From the NCBI GenBank assembly GCA_964393845.1, contig CAYMUX010000005.1:1-57561 (forward strand): DNA of 57,561 bases. The letters are read 5' to 3'. Positions 15,111 through 24,619 of this stretch are shown piece by piece (positions within the stretch are counted from its first letter, which is position 1; every line of letters begins with the position of its first letter). The position numbers and the translations under genes were made by a program. The stretch comes from UBA6902 sp964393845 (lineage in GTDB: Bacteria; Nitrospirota; Thermodesulfovibrionia; UBA6902). Under the pieces are notes generated by a model that made no database searches, was not told the DNA's origin, and was given only the letters and a program-made list of their open reading frames with translations.

Positions 15111-16010
15111 ATGAAAATTGGCTTCGTCGGTCTTGGTAAAATGGGAATGAATATGGTACAGCGCCTGATTAGCGGAGGGCACAGTGTAGTTGCTTATGCC
15201 CGAACAGCAGAGGCCATAAAGAAGGCGGAAGAAAAAGGGGCTGCCGGGGCAAAATCTTTTCAGGACCTGGTTGATAAGCTGGACAAACCGCGTATTGTAT
15301 GGCTTATGGTCCCTGCCGGAAAGGCAACGGAGGAGACTTTTAAGCATGTTGCTGAATTACTTGAAGAAGGAGACATCCTGATCGATGGGGGGAATTCTTT
15401 TTACAAAGATTCTATTCGCAGGGCAGAAGAGCTGAAGAAGCGTAATATTTCTTTCCTCGACATAGGCACAAGCGGGGGGATATGGGGGCTGAAGATTGGA
15501 TACTGCATGATGATCGGCGGAGATAAAGATGTTTTCAGTAAAGTCGAACCTCTTCTGAAGACACTCGCTCCTGAAAACGGATACGCCCATGTCGGACCTC
15601 ACGGCGCCGGGCATTTTGTAAAAATGATTCATAACGGGATTGAATACGCAATGCTTCAGGGTTATGCCGAAGGATTTGAGATCATGAACGCCAAAAAAGA
15701 ATTCAACCTCGACCTGCGCATGATTGCATATCTCTGGAACCACGGCAGTGTGGTGCGCTCCTGGCTGCTGGAGCTTGCAGAGGCCGCATTTAAGAAAGAT
15801 CCAAAACTCGAAGGTATTCGCGGTTATGTCGAAGACTCAGGAGAAGGCCGTTGGACGGTTGCGGAGGCTGTTGAATTAGATGTCCCGGCTCCCTCAATTA
15901 CACTGTCTCTTTTAGAGCGCTTCCGTTCACGGCAGGAAGAGTCCTTCAGCGCCAAAACGATCGCAGCCCTGCGTAATGAATTCGGAGGGCATGAGGTGAA
16001 AAAAAAGTGA
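15111..16010 (+). CDS. gnd: 6-phosphogluconate dehydrogenase, decarboxylating (short NAD-type)
   Basis: This 299-residue enzyme oxidises 6-phosphogluconate to ribulose-5-phosphate and CO2. The N-terminal dinucleotide motif is GFVGLGKMGMNM (residues 4-15). The catalytic block DIGTSGGIWGL near residue 120 and the lysine in GPHGAGHFVKMIHNGIEY near 175 are intact. The length matches the short, usually NAD-preferring GndA class rather than the 470-residue NADP form. A GGAG ribosome site precedes the ATG. It is the first gene of gnd-zwf-tkt; the spacing to zwf is only a few bases. Confidence 0.94.
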   Translation: MKIGFVGLGKMGMNMVQRLISGGHSVVAYARTAEAIKKAEEKGAAGAKSFQDLVDKLDKPRIVWLMVPAGKATEETFKHVAELLEEGDILIDGGNSFYKDSIRRAEELKKRNISFLDIGTSGGIWGLKIGYCMMIGGDKDVFSKVEPLLKTLAPENGYAHVGPHGAGHFVKMIHNGIEYAMLQGYAEGFEIMNAKKEFNLDLRMIAYLWNHGSVVRSWLLELAEAAFKKDPKLEGIRGYVEDSGEGRWTVAEAVELDVPAPSITLSLLERFRSRQEESFSAKTIAALRNEFGGHEVKKK

Positions 16011-16019
16011 GAAGTGAGA

Positions 16020-17582
16020 ATGAACCATATCATGACTGAAAACATCTTAGATATGCCGGGGGTCTCACTGTCCTGCGAGATAAAGCCGGAGAGAGTCAAT
16101 ATTGAGCCTTTTACTATGGTGATCTTCGGCGGCACCGGTGATTTAAGCAGGAGGAAGCTGCTGCCCACATTGTATCACCTATGCCATGACCAGAACCTGC
16201 CGGACGAATATTCCATCATAGCCTTTGCCTCCAGTAAACGGTCCGATGAGGAATACCGGGACCTTGTCAGGCAGTCCGTAGAGGAATTTAACGAAGGGCC
16301 ATTTTATGCAGCCTGCTGGGAGAATTTCAGCAGGCATCTTTTTTATGTATCAGGTAATTTTGAAGATGTAGAGAGCTATAAAAAGCTGTCGCAGCGTATT
16401 GAGGAAGTTGCTAAACCCGCATCAGACGGGAAAAGGGAGGTCATCTATTATCTCGCGGTCCCTCCCCAATTCCTGCCCGATATATTCGAACGCCTCTCCT
16501 TCTGCAAACTATGCAGCGGAAGGTTTGATGCCCGCCTTATCATTGAAAAACCCTTTGGCCATGACAGGGCGTCTGCGGCGACGCTTAACAGACTCATCGC
16601 GAAGTCATTTGAAGAGAGACAGATTTACCGTATTGATCATTATCTGGGAAAAGAAACGGTACAGAACATCCTGTTTTTCCGGTTTGCCAACAGCATCTTC
16701 GAACCGCTCTGGAACCGGAGGTATATTGACCATGTGCAGATCACAGTCGCCGAATCACTCGGGATAGAGAACAGGGCCGGATTTTATGAAAAGGCAGGTG
16801 TGGTGAGGGACATCGTCCAGAACCATATGATGCAGCTTCTGGCTCTTATTGCAATGGAACCCCCGATCAGTTTTGAAGCGGACCATATCCGGAACGAGAA
16901 GGTAAAAATATACCGCACAGTCCGCGGCATGGACAGTGAATATATTGATAAATACACAGTGCGCGGACAGTATGGGTCGGGAAAGATCAACGGCAATAAT
17001 GTCGTGAGCTATCGCAATGAGAAGGACATTGACTTTGATTCTCATACCCCCACTTTTTTTTCAGGCAGGTTTTATATCGACAACTGGCGCTGGGCGGACG
17101 TGCCCTTTTATCTCCGCACAGGAAAACGCATGAAAAAACGCATAACCGAAATAAGCATACATTTCAGGCAGCCTCCCCTCAGGCTCTTTAAGTCAATGTG
17201 CGAGATACGTGAACCGAACCTGCTCATCTTCGGGGTCCAGCCGCATGAAGAAATAATCCTGCATATCGGCGTAAAGCATCCGGGCATCGGAAACCAGCTC
17301 TATGCTGTAGAGCTGGGCTTTAATTATGAAAGAGATTTGCAGGGCGAAGTACATTTCCCTTTGCCGTATGAAAGGCTGCTGCTTGATTGCATGAAGGGCG
17401 ATCAGACCCTCTTCGCCCGACAGGACGAAACTGAGGCCATGTGGGCCATGGTTGATCCGATAATCGAAAGATGGGAAAACACCGCTGCCCCGGAGTTTCC
17501 CAATTATGCTGGAGGTTCATGGGGACCGGAAGATGCAAGCATGCTGATTGAAGAAGAAGGGCGGCAGTGGAGGATATATTAG
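16020..17582 (+). CDS. zwf: glucose-6-phosphate 1-dehydrogenase
   Basis: This NADP-dependent enzyme, about 520 residues long, makes 6-phosphogluconolactone, the entry step of the oxidative pentose phosphate pathway. It has FGGTGDLSRRKLLPTLYHL (nucleotide binding) near residue 35 and the active-site signature RIDHYLGKETVQNI near 205, with the catalytic histidine in HMMQLLALIAMEP. An ATG at 16020 is preferred over an in-frame GTG at 16014; a further in-frame ATG at 16032 is also possible. No pgl (lactonase) gene is present in the cluster. Confidence 0.95.
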   Translation: MNHIMTENILDMPGVSLSCEIKPERVNIEPFTMVIFGGTGDLSRRKLLPTLYHLCHDQNLPDEYSIIAFASSKRSDEEYRDLVRQSVEEFNEGPFYAACWENFSRHLFYVSGNFEDVESYKKLSQRIEEVAKPASDGKREVIYYLAVPPQFLPDIFERLSFCKLCSGRFDARLIIEKPFGHDRASAATLNRLIAKSFEERQIYRIDHYLGKETVQNILFFRFANSIFEPLWNRRYIDHVQITVAESLGIENRAGFYEKAGVVRDIVQNHMMQLLALIAMEPPISFEADHIRNEKVKIYRTVRGMDSEYIDKYTVRGQYGSGKINGNNVVSYRNEKDIDFDSHTPTFFSGRFYIDNWRWADVPFYLRTGKRMKKRITEISIHFRQPPLRLFKSMCEIREPNLLIFGVQPHEEIILHIGVKHPGIGNQLYAVELGFNYERDLQGEVHFPLPYERLLLDCMKGDQTLFARQDETEAMWAMVDPIIERWENTAAPEFPNYAGGSWGPEDASMLIEEEGRQWRIY

Positions 17583-17597
17583 AAATGGAGAATATGA

Positions 17598-19664
17598 ATG
17601 ATCACTGATGACAAGATAGACCAGTTATGCATTAATACTATCCGCACCCTTTCAATGGACGCAGTGCAGCAGGCCAACTCCGGCCACCCCGGAACGCCCA
17701 TGGCAATGGCGCCGGTGGCATATTGCCTCTGGCAGCGATTTTTGCGCTATGATCCTGAACACCCGATATGGCCAAACCGGGACCGTTTCGTCCTATCGAT
17801 GGGACACGCGTCCGCCCTCCTCTATTCGGTCCTTCATCTGAGCGGGGTAAAAGATATTGATAAAGAGGGGAATATATTAAACAGGCCTTCCATCGGAATC
17901 GATGACTTAAAGAACTTCCGCCAGCTTGACGGTAAATGCCCCGGACATCCCGAATACGGATTGACCTCGGGAGTGGAAACCACAACCGGGCCCCTTGGAC
18001 AGGGGGTCGCGAACAGTGTGGGAATGGCGATAGCAGGGAAATGGTCAGCAGGTTACTTCAATCGTCCCGGTTTTGAGCTTTTCGATTACGATGTATACGC
18101 CCTCTGCAGCGACGGCGACATGATGGAGGGCATATCGGGTGAAGCTGCCTCGATTGCCGGACATCTTAAACTTTCCAACCTCTGCTGGATATATGACGAT
18201 AACAGGATCACTATTGAAGGCAGCACCGGACTTGCCTTCAGCGAAAATGTGGAGACACGTTTCAAGGGTTACGGCTGGAGAGTGGTCCGGGTAAAGGACG
18301 CGAATGATCTTAAAATGCTGGCACGTGCCTTCAGGCGATTTAAAAATACTCACGACCGCCCCACTCTTATCATTGTTAACAGTCATATCGCCTTCGGGTC
18401 TCCGAACAAGCAGGATACTGCCGGGGCGCACGGGGAGCCTCTCGGAGAAGATGAAATCAAACTAACGAAACGCAACTACGGCTGGCCTGAAGACGCGAAG
18501 TTTCTCGTGCCGGATAGTGTCCCTGAGCATTTTCGTAAAGGGATAGGCAGACGCGGGCGGAAGCTTCACAAGAGCTGGGGGGGGAAGCTGGATGAATACC
18601 GGAATCAGTATCCCGTGCAGGCCGGTCTTCTGGATTCGATGCTGAACAGCAGGCTGCCTGACGGATGGGACTCTGATTTGCCATCTTTCCCTCCTGATGT
18701 AAAAGGCACGGCAAGCCGTGTTTCATCCGGCAAAGTATTAAATGCTATTGCAAGGCATGTACCCTGGCTTATGGGCGGATCAGCGGACCTGGCGCCGTCT
18801 ACAAAGACACTGCTGACCTTTGAAGAGGCCGGAGGAGATTTCTCAGCAGCAAATCCGATTGGCAGGAATTTCCATTTCGGGATCCGCGAACATGCCATGA
18901 GCAGTATCCTCAACGGACTGGCCCTTTCAGGAATACGGCCTTACGGCTCGACATTCCTGATCTTCAGTGATTATGCCCGGCCTGCAATAAGATTAAGTGC
19001 GCTGATGGAGGTCCCGGTCATTTATATCTATACCCATGATTCCATTGGTGTCGGAGAAGACGGGCCCACTCATCAGCCGGTTGAACATATTGCCTCCCTG
19101 CGCGCAATGCCTGGCCTCATTACCATCCGGCCTGCTGATGCGAATGAGGTGGTTGAGGCATGGAAAGTAATTATGCAGCTCCGGCATGTGCCTGTGGCCC
19201 TCATGCTGACACGCCAGAATATTCCGACTCTGGACAGGGCGAAGTATGCGACAGCATCGGGCCTTGCAAAAGGCGCCTATGTGTTAGCCGATGCGGAAGA
19301 TGGCAAACCTGATATTCTGCTGCTTGCAACAGGCAGCGAAGTGCCGCTCTGTATTGACGCCTATGAACAGCTTAAATCCGGAGGGATCAAGGCGCGTGTA
19401 GTGAGCATGCCGTCATGGGAGCTGTTTGAGCGGCAAAGCAAGGAGTACCGCGACAGCGTCCTGCCTCCTGCGGTCACAGCCCGCGTTGCAGTTGAGCAGG
19501 GGGCGACTCTCGGATGGGAACGATATGTCGGTCCCAATGGCTTCATAATTGGTATGCATACATTCGGCGCATCCGCGCCGTATAAGTCTCTCCAAAATAA
19601 ATTCGGCTTTACCCCAGATAAAGTAGTCGCCGCTGCCAGGGCCGTAGTAGAGAATAAGTTATAA
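17598..19664 (+). CDS. tkt: transketolase
   Basis: This 688-residue thiamine-diphosphate enzyme moves two-carbon units between sugar phosphates. It has the N-terminal AVQQANSGHPGTPMAMAP, the ThDP/Mg motif CSDGDMMEGISGEA near 165 followed by DDNRITIEG, and the pyrimidine-domain signature DSIGVGEDGPTHQPVEH near 475. The full three-domain length is present. It lies 15 bases after zwf and completes the pentose phosphate operon with gnd and zwf. Confidence 0.96.
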   Translation: MITDDKIDQLCINTIRTLSMDAVQQANSGHPGTPMAMAPVAYCLWQRFLRYDPEHPIWPNRDRFVLSMGHASALLYSVLHLSGVKDIDKEGNILNRPSIGIDDLKNFRQLDGKCPGHPEYGLTSGVETTTGPLGQGVANSVGMAIAGKWSAGYFNRPGFELFDYDVYALCSDGDMMEGISGEAASIAGHLKLSNLCWIYDDNRITIEGSTGLAFSENVETRFKGYGWRVVRVKDANDLKMLARAFRRFKNTHDRPTLIIVNSHIAFGSPNKQDTAGAHGEPLGEDEIKLTKRNYGWPEDAKFLVPDSVPEHFRKGIGRRGRKLHKSWGGKLDEYRNQYPVQAGLLDSMLNSRLPDGWDSDLPSFPPDVKGTASRVSSGKVLNAIARHVPWLMGGSADLAPSTKTLLTFEEAGGDFSAANPIGRNFHFGIREHAMSSILNGLALSGIRPYGSTFLIFSDYARPAIRLSALMEVPVIYIYTHDSIGVGEDGPTHQPVEHIASLRAMPGLITIRPADANEVVEAWKVIMQLRHVPVALMLTRQNIPTLDRAKYATASGLAKGAYVLADAEDGKPDILLLATGSEVPLCIDAYEQLKSGGIKARVVSMPSWELFERQSKEYRDSVLPPAVTARVAVEQGATLGWERYVGPNGFIIGMHTFGASAPYKSLQNKFGFTPDKVVAAARAVVENKL

Positions 19665-19673
19665 ATTATTTAA

Positions 19674-20381
19674 TTGCTTGCTAATATTTTTAGAATGTTA
19701 CAAAAAATAAGCATAGTCATGCCTGCGCTGAATGAAGCTGACAACATTCGCAATTTTCTGAGTCATCTTCATTTATCCGAAAATGAAGAACTGATAATCG
19801 TCGACGGCGGCAGCAGTGATAAAACCGTATCCATATCCCGGGAGTCTACCGCAAAGGTATTTGAAGCGAAAACAGGGAGGGCAAGCGTCATGAACTTCGG
19901 AGCGGGTAAGGCCAGTGGCGATATCCTCCTTTTTCTCCATGCCGATTGTATACTGCCTGATAACGGGTTTACATTAATAAGAGACGCTCTCAGTAACGGG
20001 AATATTGCGGCAGGCGCATTTTCCCTCAGTATCGACCATCCCGGTTTCGGATTCAGAATAATTGAGTCCGCTGCAAACATAAGATCCCGTATGACCTCGC
20101 TGATTTATGGAGATCAGGGAATGTTCCTTCGCAAAGAGGTCTTCGATCATATCGGGGGGTTCGCGGGAGTCCCGTTAATGGAAGATATTGAGATATCCAG
20201 GAGACTAAAAAAGGAGGGGAAAATAATTTTCATAAACCCGCCGATCAAGACGTCTCCAAGACGGTGGTTAAATGAAGGTATGATATATACTACATTAAGA
20301 GACTGGACTATCGCTTTTTCATATACGTTTTTTAAAATATCGCCTGAAAAGCTTATCAAACATTATAAAGAGGCCCAATGA
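19674..20381 (+). CDS. family 2 glycosyltransferase (rSAM/selenodomain-associated transferase 2 type)
   Basis: This protein of about 230 residues has a GT-A fold: KISIVMPALNEADNI at the N-terminus, IIVDGGSSDKT near 42 and LLFLHADCILP near 90 (DxD-like aspartate). It ends with the RRWLNEGMIYTTLRDW block of the TIGR04283 family. The start may be the internal ATG at 19695 (MLQKISIV). It overlaps the next gene by four bases. The family is named for frequent linkage with a radical SAM protein, which is absent here. The acceptor sugar or lipid is unknown. Confidence 0.85.
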   Translation: MLANIFRMLQKISIVMPALNEADNIRNFLSHLHLSENEELIIVDGGSSDKTVSISRESTAKVFEAKTGRASVMNFGAGKASGDILLFLHADCILPDNGFTLIRDALSNGNIAAGAFSLSIDHPGFGFRIIESAANIRSRMTSLIYGDQGMFLRKEVFDHIGGFAGVPLMEDIEISRRLKKEGKIIFINPPIKTSPRRWLNEGMIYTTLRDWTIAFSYTFFKISPEKLIKHYKEAQ

Positions 20382-21016
20382 AGAATAAAAATGCATTGAT
20401 CATAATCGCCAAGTATCCTGAAACAGGATTTGTCAAAACGCGGCTGAACGGCTTCATGCCGGATGAAAAAATACTTGAGCTGTATAAATACCTGCTGGAA
20501 CAGACCATTCATAAGCTCCGGGAAATTCCCGGCGTTGATACATATATTGCTTATGCGCCCGAACATGTTGAAGAATATTTCTCGCGGTTCAGGACCGGCC
20601 TGATCCGCCTTTCCGCATATGATCTTGGACTGAACATGTCTCATTCATTCGACGTGATTTTTAGAAAGGGGTATCAGAAGGCCGCACTTGTCGGGGCAGA
20701 CATTCAGGACCTGTCAGCATCCATCATTCTGCACGCCTTTGATCTGCTGTCTGATAATGATCTCGTTTACGGTCCTGCAGAAGACGGGGGCTATTATTTA
20801 GTGGGCATGAGAAAACTGATTAAAGAAGTCTTCGAAGACGTGCCCTGGTCATCAGATCAAACATTGAAAAGAAGCCTGGAACAGGCAAATAAGGCAGGAT
20901 GCACTGTCGGGTATACAGAAATTCTCAGTGATATCGATACGATTGAGGATGTAGAAAAATTATGGAAATTTAATACTTATAGAAATTGCCGCGAACAGAT
21001 TCGTCACAATTCATAA
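20378..21016 (+). CDS. DUF2064 glycosyltransferase-like protein (transferase 1 type)
   Basis: This 212-residue nucleotidyl- or glycosyl-transferase-fold protein has IIAKYPETGFVKTRL at the start, ALVGADIQDLS near 105 and YGPAEDGGYYLVGMR near 128, with the motif VPWSSDQTL after it. These are hallmarks of the TIGR04282/DUF2064 family. It is translationally coupled to the preceding family 2 transferase by ATGA overlap, as the two families normally are. Its 3' end is overlapped by a convergent small lipoprotein gene. Confidence 0.88.
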   Translation: MKNKNALIIIAKYPETGFVKTRLNGFMPDEKILELYKYLLEQTIHKLREIPGVDTYIAYAPEHVEEYFSRFRTGLIRLSAYDLGLNMSHSFDVIFRKGYQKAALVGADIQDLSASIILHAFDLLSDNDLVYGPAEDGGYYLVGMRKLIKEVFEDVPWSSDQTLKRSLEQANKAGCTVGYTEILSDIDTIEDVEKLWKFNTYRNCREQIRHNS

Positions 21017-21266
21017 TGGAGCTGCCCGAACCTGATTTGCAATTGTTGCCGCATTCATAATATCCGTTTTGAAGCGCATTCATTGATTTAAGAATCTCCA
21101 TAGAAGCCGATTCGCATTCTGCTAAACTGCGAAATTCTCCGGCGTCACGATGCATCAATAAATTCCCTCTATCAGGGTATACAACTCCTGCCCAGTGTTT
21201 CTTCTCAGAACAACCGGAAAGAGTCACTAATAAAATTACAAAAAAACAAACTTTAATTTTTTTCAT
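20970..21266 (-). CDS. small putative lipoprotein
   Basis: This protein is about 98 residues long from MKKIKVCFF. A lipoprotein signal peptide ends in the lipobox LVTLSGC near residue 18, followed by a polar exported domain with four further cysteines (ECESA, YECGNNC, MNC) that could form two disulfides. It has the look of small envelope proteins in which an ECESA motif precedes a paired cysteine. It overlaps the end of the convergent DUF2064 gene by 47 bases. No ribosome site is obvious, so the start is uncertain. Function unknown. Confidence 0.68.
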   Translation of the reverse strand: MKKIKVCFFVILLVTLSGCSEKKHWAGVVYPDRGNLLMHRDAGEFRSLAECESASMEILKSMNALQNGYYECGNNCKSGSGSSIMNCDESVRGNFYKY

Positions 21267-21380
21267 AAGACACACAAACTTTTACAGGTAATTTCAGAGG
21301 CAGTTACTATCATAAATAAAAATAGCGCCAAAATTCAACATTACCTGGTTCCTGGGAGCAAAAAAACATTTTATTCTTTT

Positions 21381-22508
21381 TTAAATCTCAAAGATTTCGA
21401 GAAGGTCCCTGAGAGGATTTTCAATATTGCCGGCATTATTTGTCGTTACTATAAACATGACGTTCGAGAGATTGAAAGGCACGCCAAGAAAACGGTCAAT
21501 AAACCTCTGGTTCTTGCCGGGATCAAGTACATCCAGTAAGGCTGACGCAATGCCTTTGTTGAAATGCTCCCCGGTCATGTCAAGCCCGTCCAGCATAATG
21601 ACCGGATTTACCGCGCCTGCACGGCAGATTTCTTCAATAATGCTCCCCGGCAGTGCGCCCTCTCCGATGATTTCGGACTTGTCCTTTATTCCGGCCAGCG
21701 AAATTTTTGAAAATTTTCTGCCAAGGGCCTCCGCAATTGTCTTGCCAAGAGCAGTCCTGTCTGCTTCTGAACCTCCTGCAAGACAGATAACAGTCCCTTT
21801 GCCTGCCGGCAGTTTTTTATTGAGGGCCTCTTTCACAGCCTCCCTTACTTCATCAAGTCTGATAGGCTTTTCAATATAATGAAATGCACCCATCCTGAGG
21901 GCCTCTACAGCAGTGTCTACTGTAGCATAGCCCGTGATCATGATAACCGGGGTATCAGCGGACCTCTTCCTTACTTCCTTAAGAACAGCATTTCCATCAA
22001 CATCTCCCATAATAAGGTCAGTAAGTATTACATCGAAACCGGATACCTTTAACTTTTCAATGGCATCTGCTCCGCTGTGTGCCTGGACAACTTCATAGCC
22101 CTCTCCCGTGAGGATGTATGCTAAACTCTCAAGGGCAATTTTTTCATCATCCACTACCAGTATCCTCGGTTTTTTATCTTCATTTAATAATTTGACAGTA
22201 AGATGCGCTAATATCCTTTCTCTGATGTTTTGTGAAACATGCCGGCTTTCATTCAGAACTACCTCAATCCTTTGAAGCCCAGAATTATTCTCTGTCTTCT
22301 GATTCCATGGAAGGCTGACCAGATATTTTATATATTTTATTTCGTTTTCATGTCCGGCAGTCCCGGGACTCATAGTCGATAATGCCTCAAGCTCCCTGTC
22401 GGCTCTTTGCAGTACGTCGGATGGCATATCGGATGAGGCAATTATTTGCTTTAGCTCCTCTATTGATGAGGCCCGGAGTTTATTATCTAATTCTTCGAAG
22501 ATGCTCAA
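21381..22508 (-). CDS. response regulator: receiver domain inserted in a degenerate, truncated Lon ATPase
   Basis: This 375-residue chimera has three parts. Residues 1-112 match the helical region of Lon that precedes its ATPase (DMPSDVLQRADRELEALSTM, then YIKYLVSLPWNQKTE, then IRERILAHLTVKLL). Residues 114-230 are a complete receiver domain with D120/D121, phospho-acceptor D164, T192 and K214. Residues 233-375 resume the Lon AAA+ large domain (LGKTIAEALGRKFSKISL, GALPGSII, ASALLDVLDP). Walker A is destroyed (GGSEADRT at 245-252 in place of GPPGVGKT) and the Walker B glutamate is glycine (LDGLD). The sensor-2 and Ser-Lys protease domains are absent. It is probably a phosphorylation-controlled adaptor that binds Lon or its substrates. 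The divergent histidine kinase at 22726 is the likely partner. Confidence 0.88.
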   Translation of the reverse strand: MSIFEELDNKLRASSIEELKQIIASSDMPSDVLQRADRELEALSTMSPGTAGHENEIKYIKYLVSLPWNQKTENNSGLQRIEVVLNESRHVSQNIRERILAHLTVKLLNEDKKPRILVVDDEKIALESLAYILTGEGYEVVQAHSGADAIEKLKVSGFDVILTDLIMGDVDGNAVLKEVRKRSADTPVIMITGYATVDTAVEALRMGAFHYIEKPIRLDEVREAVKEALNKKLPAGKGTVICLAGGSEADRTALGKTIAEALGRKFSKISLAGIKDKSEIIGEGALPGSIIEEICRAGAVNPVIMLDGLDMTGEHFNKGIASALLDVLDPGKNQRFIDRFLGVPFNLSNVMFIVTTNNAGNIENPLRDLLEIFEI

Positions 22509-22725
22509 GTGTTACTCCAATATAATTAGGAATAGGGAGAACCATAATTTTCTGCTGAAAGAAGATGACATGAAACAAATAAACATTTCCTGAATCCATT
22601 AAATTAGTAAAGTATAGCAATTAATCGATAGTAAGTAAATTTTATTAGACGGAATATTATAATATTTTATATAGTAATCTTTCTCAAACTTCTCAAATTA
22701 TTGTATTCTAAAATTCTAAAACACC

Positions 22726-24441
22726 GTGAAATTAAAAATCTGGCATAAAATGATCATCGGGATTTCCATTCCTTCCCTTATTGCTGTTTTAGGCGGCATT
22801 CTTACTTACGGATATACAAAAGACGTCAAAAACAGGCAGGCCTTTGTTCAAATTGCAGATAACCTGAAAGAACAGGTGCTGGAAGTAAGGCGAAACGAAA
22901 AGAACTTCCTTCAATTCAAGAATGATGAATACATGAAGAGTTTTCACAATGCAATATACAAATTAACCGACTCGGCTAACAATATTTCACCTAAATCATC
23001 GGAAGATATCGGACGAAGGGGATTCTCCATACTTAGAGATACCCTCGCAAAATATTCGGGCATTGCAAATGAACTGAACGAAAATTTCCGGGAAGAAACC
23101 GAGATCGCCGAAAAAGTAAAAGTAGAAGGCCGTAAACTTGAGACCATTACAGCATCAAATAAAACTGCAAAAGAACTGTCATCAGATTTTATTCTCCGTC
23201 TTCGGCTGTTAGAAAAAACCTATATGTTTTATCGTGACAAAGAGTCTTATGCCGAATTAAATAAAGGCCTTTTACAAATAAAAAATATAACGCCATTTTG
23301 TTTTGATTGTATTCCCTATATTGACTCTATACACACTCTTTTCACAAAGTATAATAAAAGTGATTCACTGATAATCAGCCTGCAGACAGCAGGCGGCAAG
23401 CTGGAGGAAATTACGGGAGAAATAGCGGACCGTGAAAGACAAAAGATCAATTTATTTATTACTCATACTCAGAACCTCATGCTTATAGCTCTTGTCCTGC
23501 TTTTTTCATTAGGTCCGTTATTCGTATATAAGACCGCTTCTTATATAGTGGCGCCGATTAAAAGGCTTGCCGAGATTACGAGGAAAATTTCAGGAGGAGA
23601 TATAACCTTAAGGGCCCCGCTTAAAGAAAACGATGAGACTTATACCCTTGCCGTGTCCTTTAACACAATGCTCGATAATCTACAGAAAACCCAGCAATCA
23701 TTGAAAGAGAGCCTGGGTCTTCTAAATGAAAAACAGGCCCAGCTTGTGGAATCCGAAAAACGCGCTTCAATGGGTTTCCTTGTCGCCGGAGTTGCGCATG
23801 AATTAAACAACCCTTTAAATAATATCTCTCTCAGGGCGGAAATCCTGGAGGAAGAGATTAAAGCGCTGTCCATCGATAAACTTAGTGATTATGCGCATGA
23901 CATAGTTATGCAGAGTGAGCGCGCCCATAATATTGTCGATAACCTGCTTGATTTTGCAAGGGCGCGAAAGTCCGCCGTCATGGAAAAACAGAATATCGGC
24001 ATTGTCGTAAAAGATTCACTAAATCTCGTTGCCAACCAGCTTATAGTCACTAATATAAAATTAAACGAGGAGATTCCCGATAAGACTTTTTACGTTAATG
24101 GAAATCGCAGCAAATTAGAACAAATACTTATCAGTATCATAACTAATGCCATCCAGGCCATGAAGGATTCAGGTACGTTGACCGTTAAAGTCTCGCCGGA
24201 TACAAATAAAAATATACTTATTAAAATCAGCGATACAGGAAAAGGGATACCTGAAACTGATCTTAAGAACATCTATGAACCTTTCTTTACAACAAAACCT
24301 CCAGGTGAAGGTACAGGTCTCGGATTAGCTGTCACTCTCACTCTTGTGAAGGAACATAAAGGCGAAATTGACGTGGAAAGCAAAGTTGGTGAAGGGACTA
24401 CATTCACAATAAAGTTACCTCTATGTGAAGCATCGGCATAA
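22726..24441 (+). CDS. membrane sensor histidine kinase
   Basis: This 571-residue kinase has a TM helix near residues 9-29 and an all-helical extracytoplasmic domain whose start (LEVRRNEKNFLQF) resembles helical bimodular (HBM) small-molecule sensors. A second TM lies near 245-268, followed by a HAMP domain, a short coiled coil, and HisKA with phospho-accepting H358 in VAHELNNPLNN. The HATPase domain has N, G1 (ISDTGKGIPETD) and G2 (GTGLGLAV) boxes. The annotated start is GTG with no good ribosome site; an ATG at 22750 would begin inside the first TM. It is divergent from the Lon-receiver regulator 217 bases away, its probable output. Confidence 0.92.
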   Translation: MKLKIWHKMIIGISIPSLIAVLGGILTYGYTKDVKNRQAFVQIADNLKEQVLEVRRNEKNFLQFKNDEYMKSFHNAIYKLTDSANNISPKSSEDIGRRGFSILRDTLAKYSGIANELNENFREETEIAEKVKVEGRKLETITASNKTAKELSSDFILRLRLLEKTYMFYRDKESYAELNKGLLQIKNITPFCFDCIPYIDSIHTLFTKYNKSDSLIISLQTAGGKLEEITGEIADRERQKINLFITHTQNLMLIALVLLFSLGPLFVYKTASYIVAPIKRLAEITRKISGGDITLRAPLKENDETYTLAVSFNTMLDNLQKTQQSLKESLGLLNEKQAQLVESEKRASMGFLVAGVAHELNNPLNNISLRAEILEEEIKALSIDKLSDYAHDIVMQSERAHNIVDNLLDFARARKSAVMEKQNIGIVVKDSLNLVANQLIVTNIKLNEEIPDKTFYVNGNRSKLEQILISIITNAIQAMKDSGTLTVKVSPDTNKNILIKISDTGKGIPETDLKNIYEPFFTTKPPGEGTGLGLAVTLTLVKEHKGEIDVESKVGEGTTFTIKLPLCEASA

Positions 24442-24619
24442 AATGCTTATCACACCAAAAGGTCTAAACAGCTAGACCGGCTTGAACGGTTTTTTACATT
24501 TCGTCATTTTCTCTCAAACAAAATAAAGATATATTGCAATTGATCCGATTATATTAACTAAGTTCTCTAAATTGAATTATTTATAAATCAGATAAGGGGA
24601 TATACAGAAAGGTGCATAT

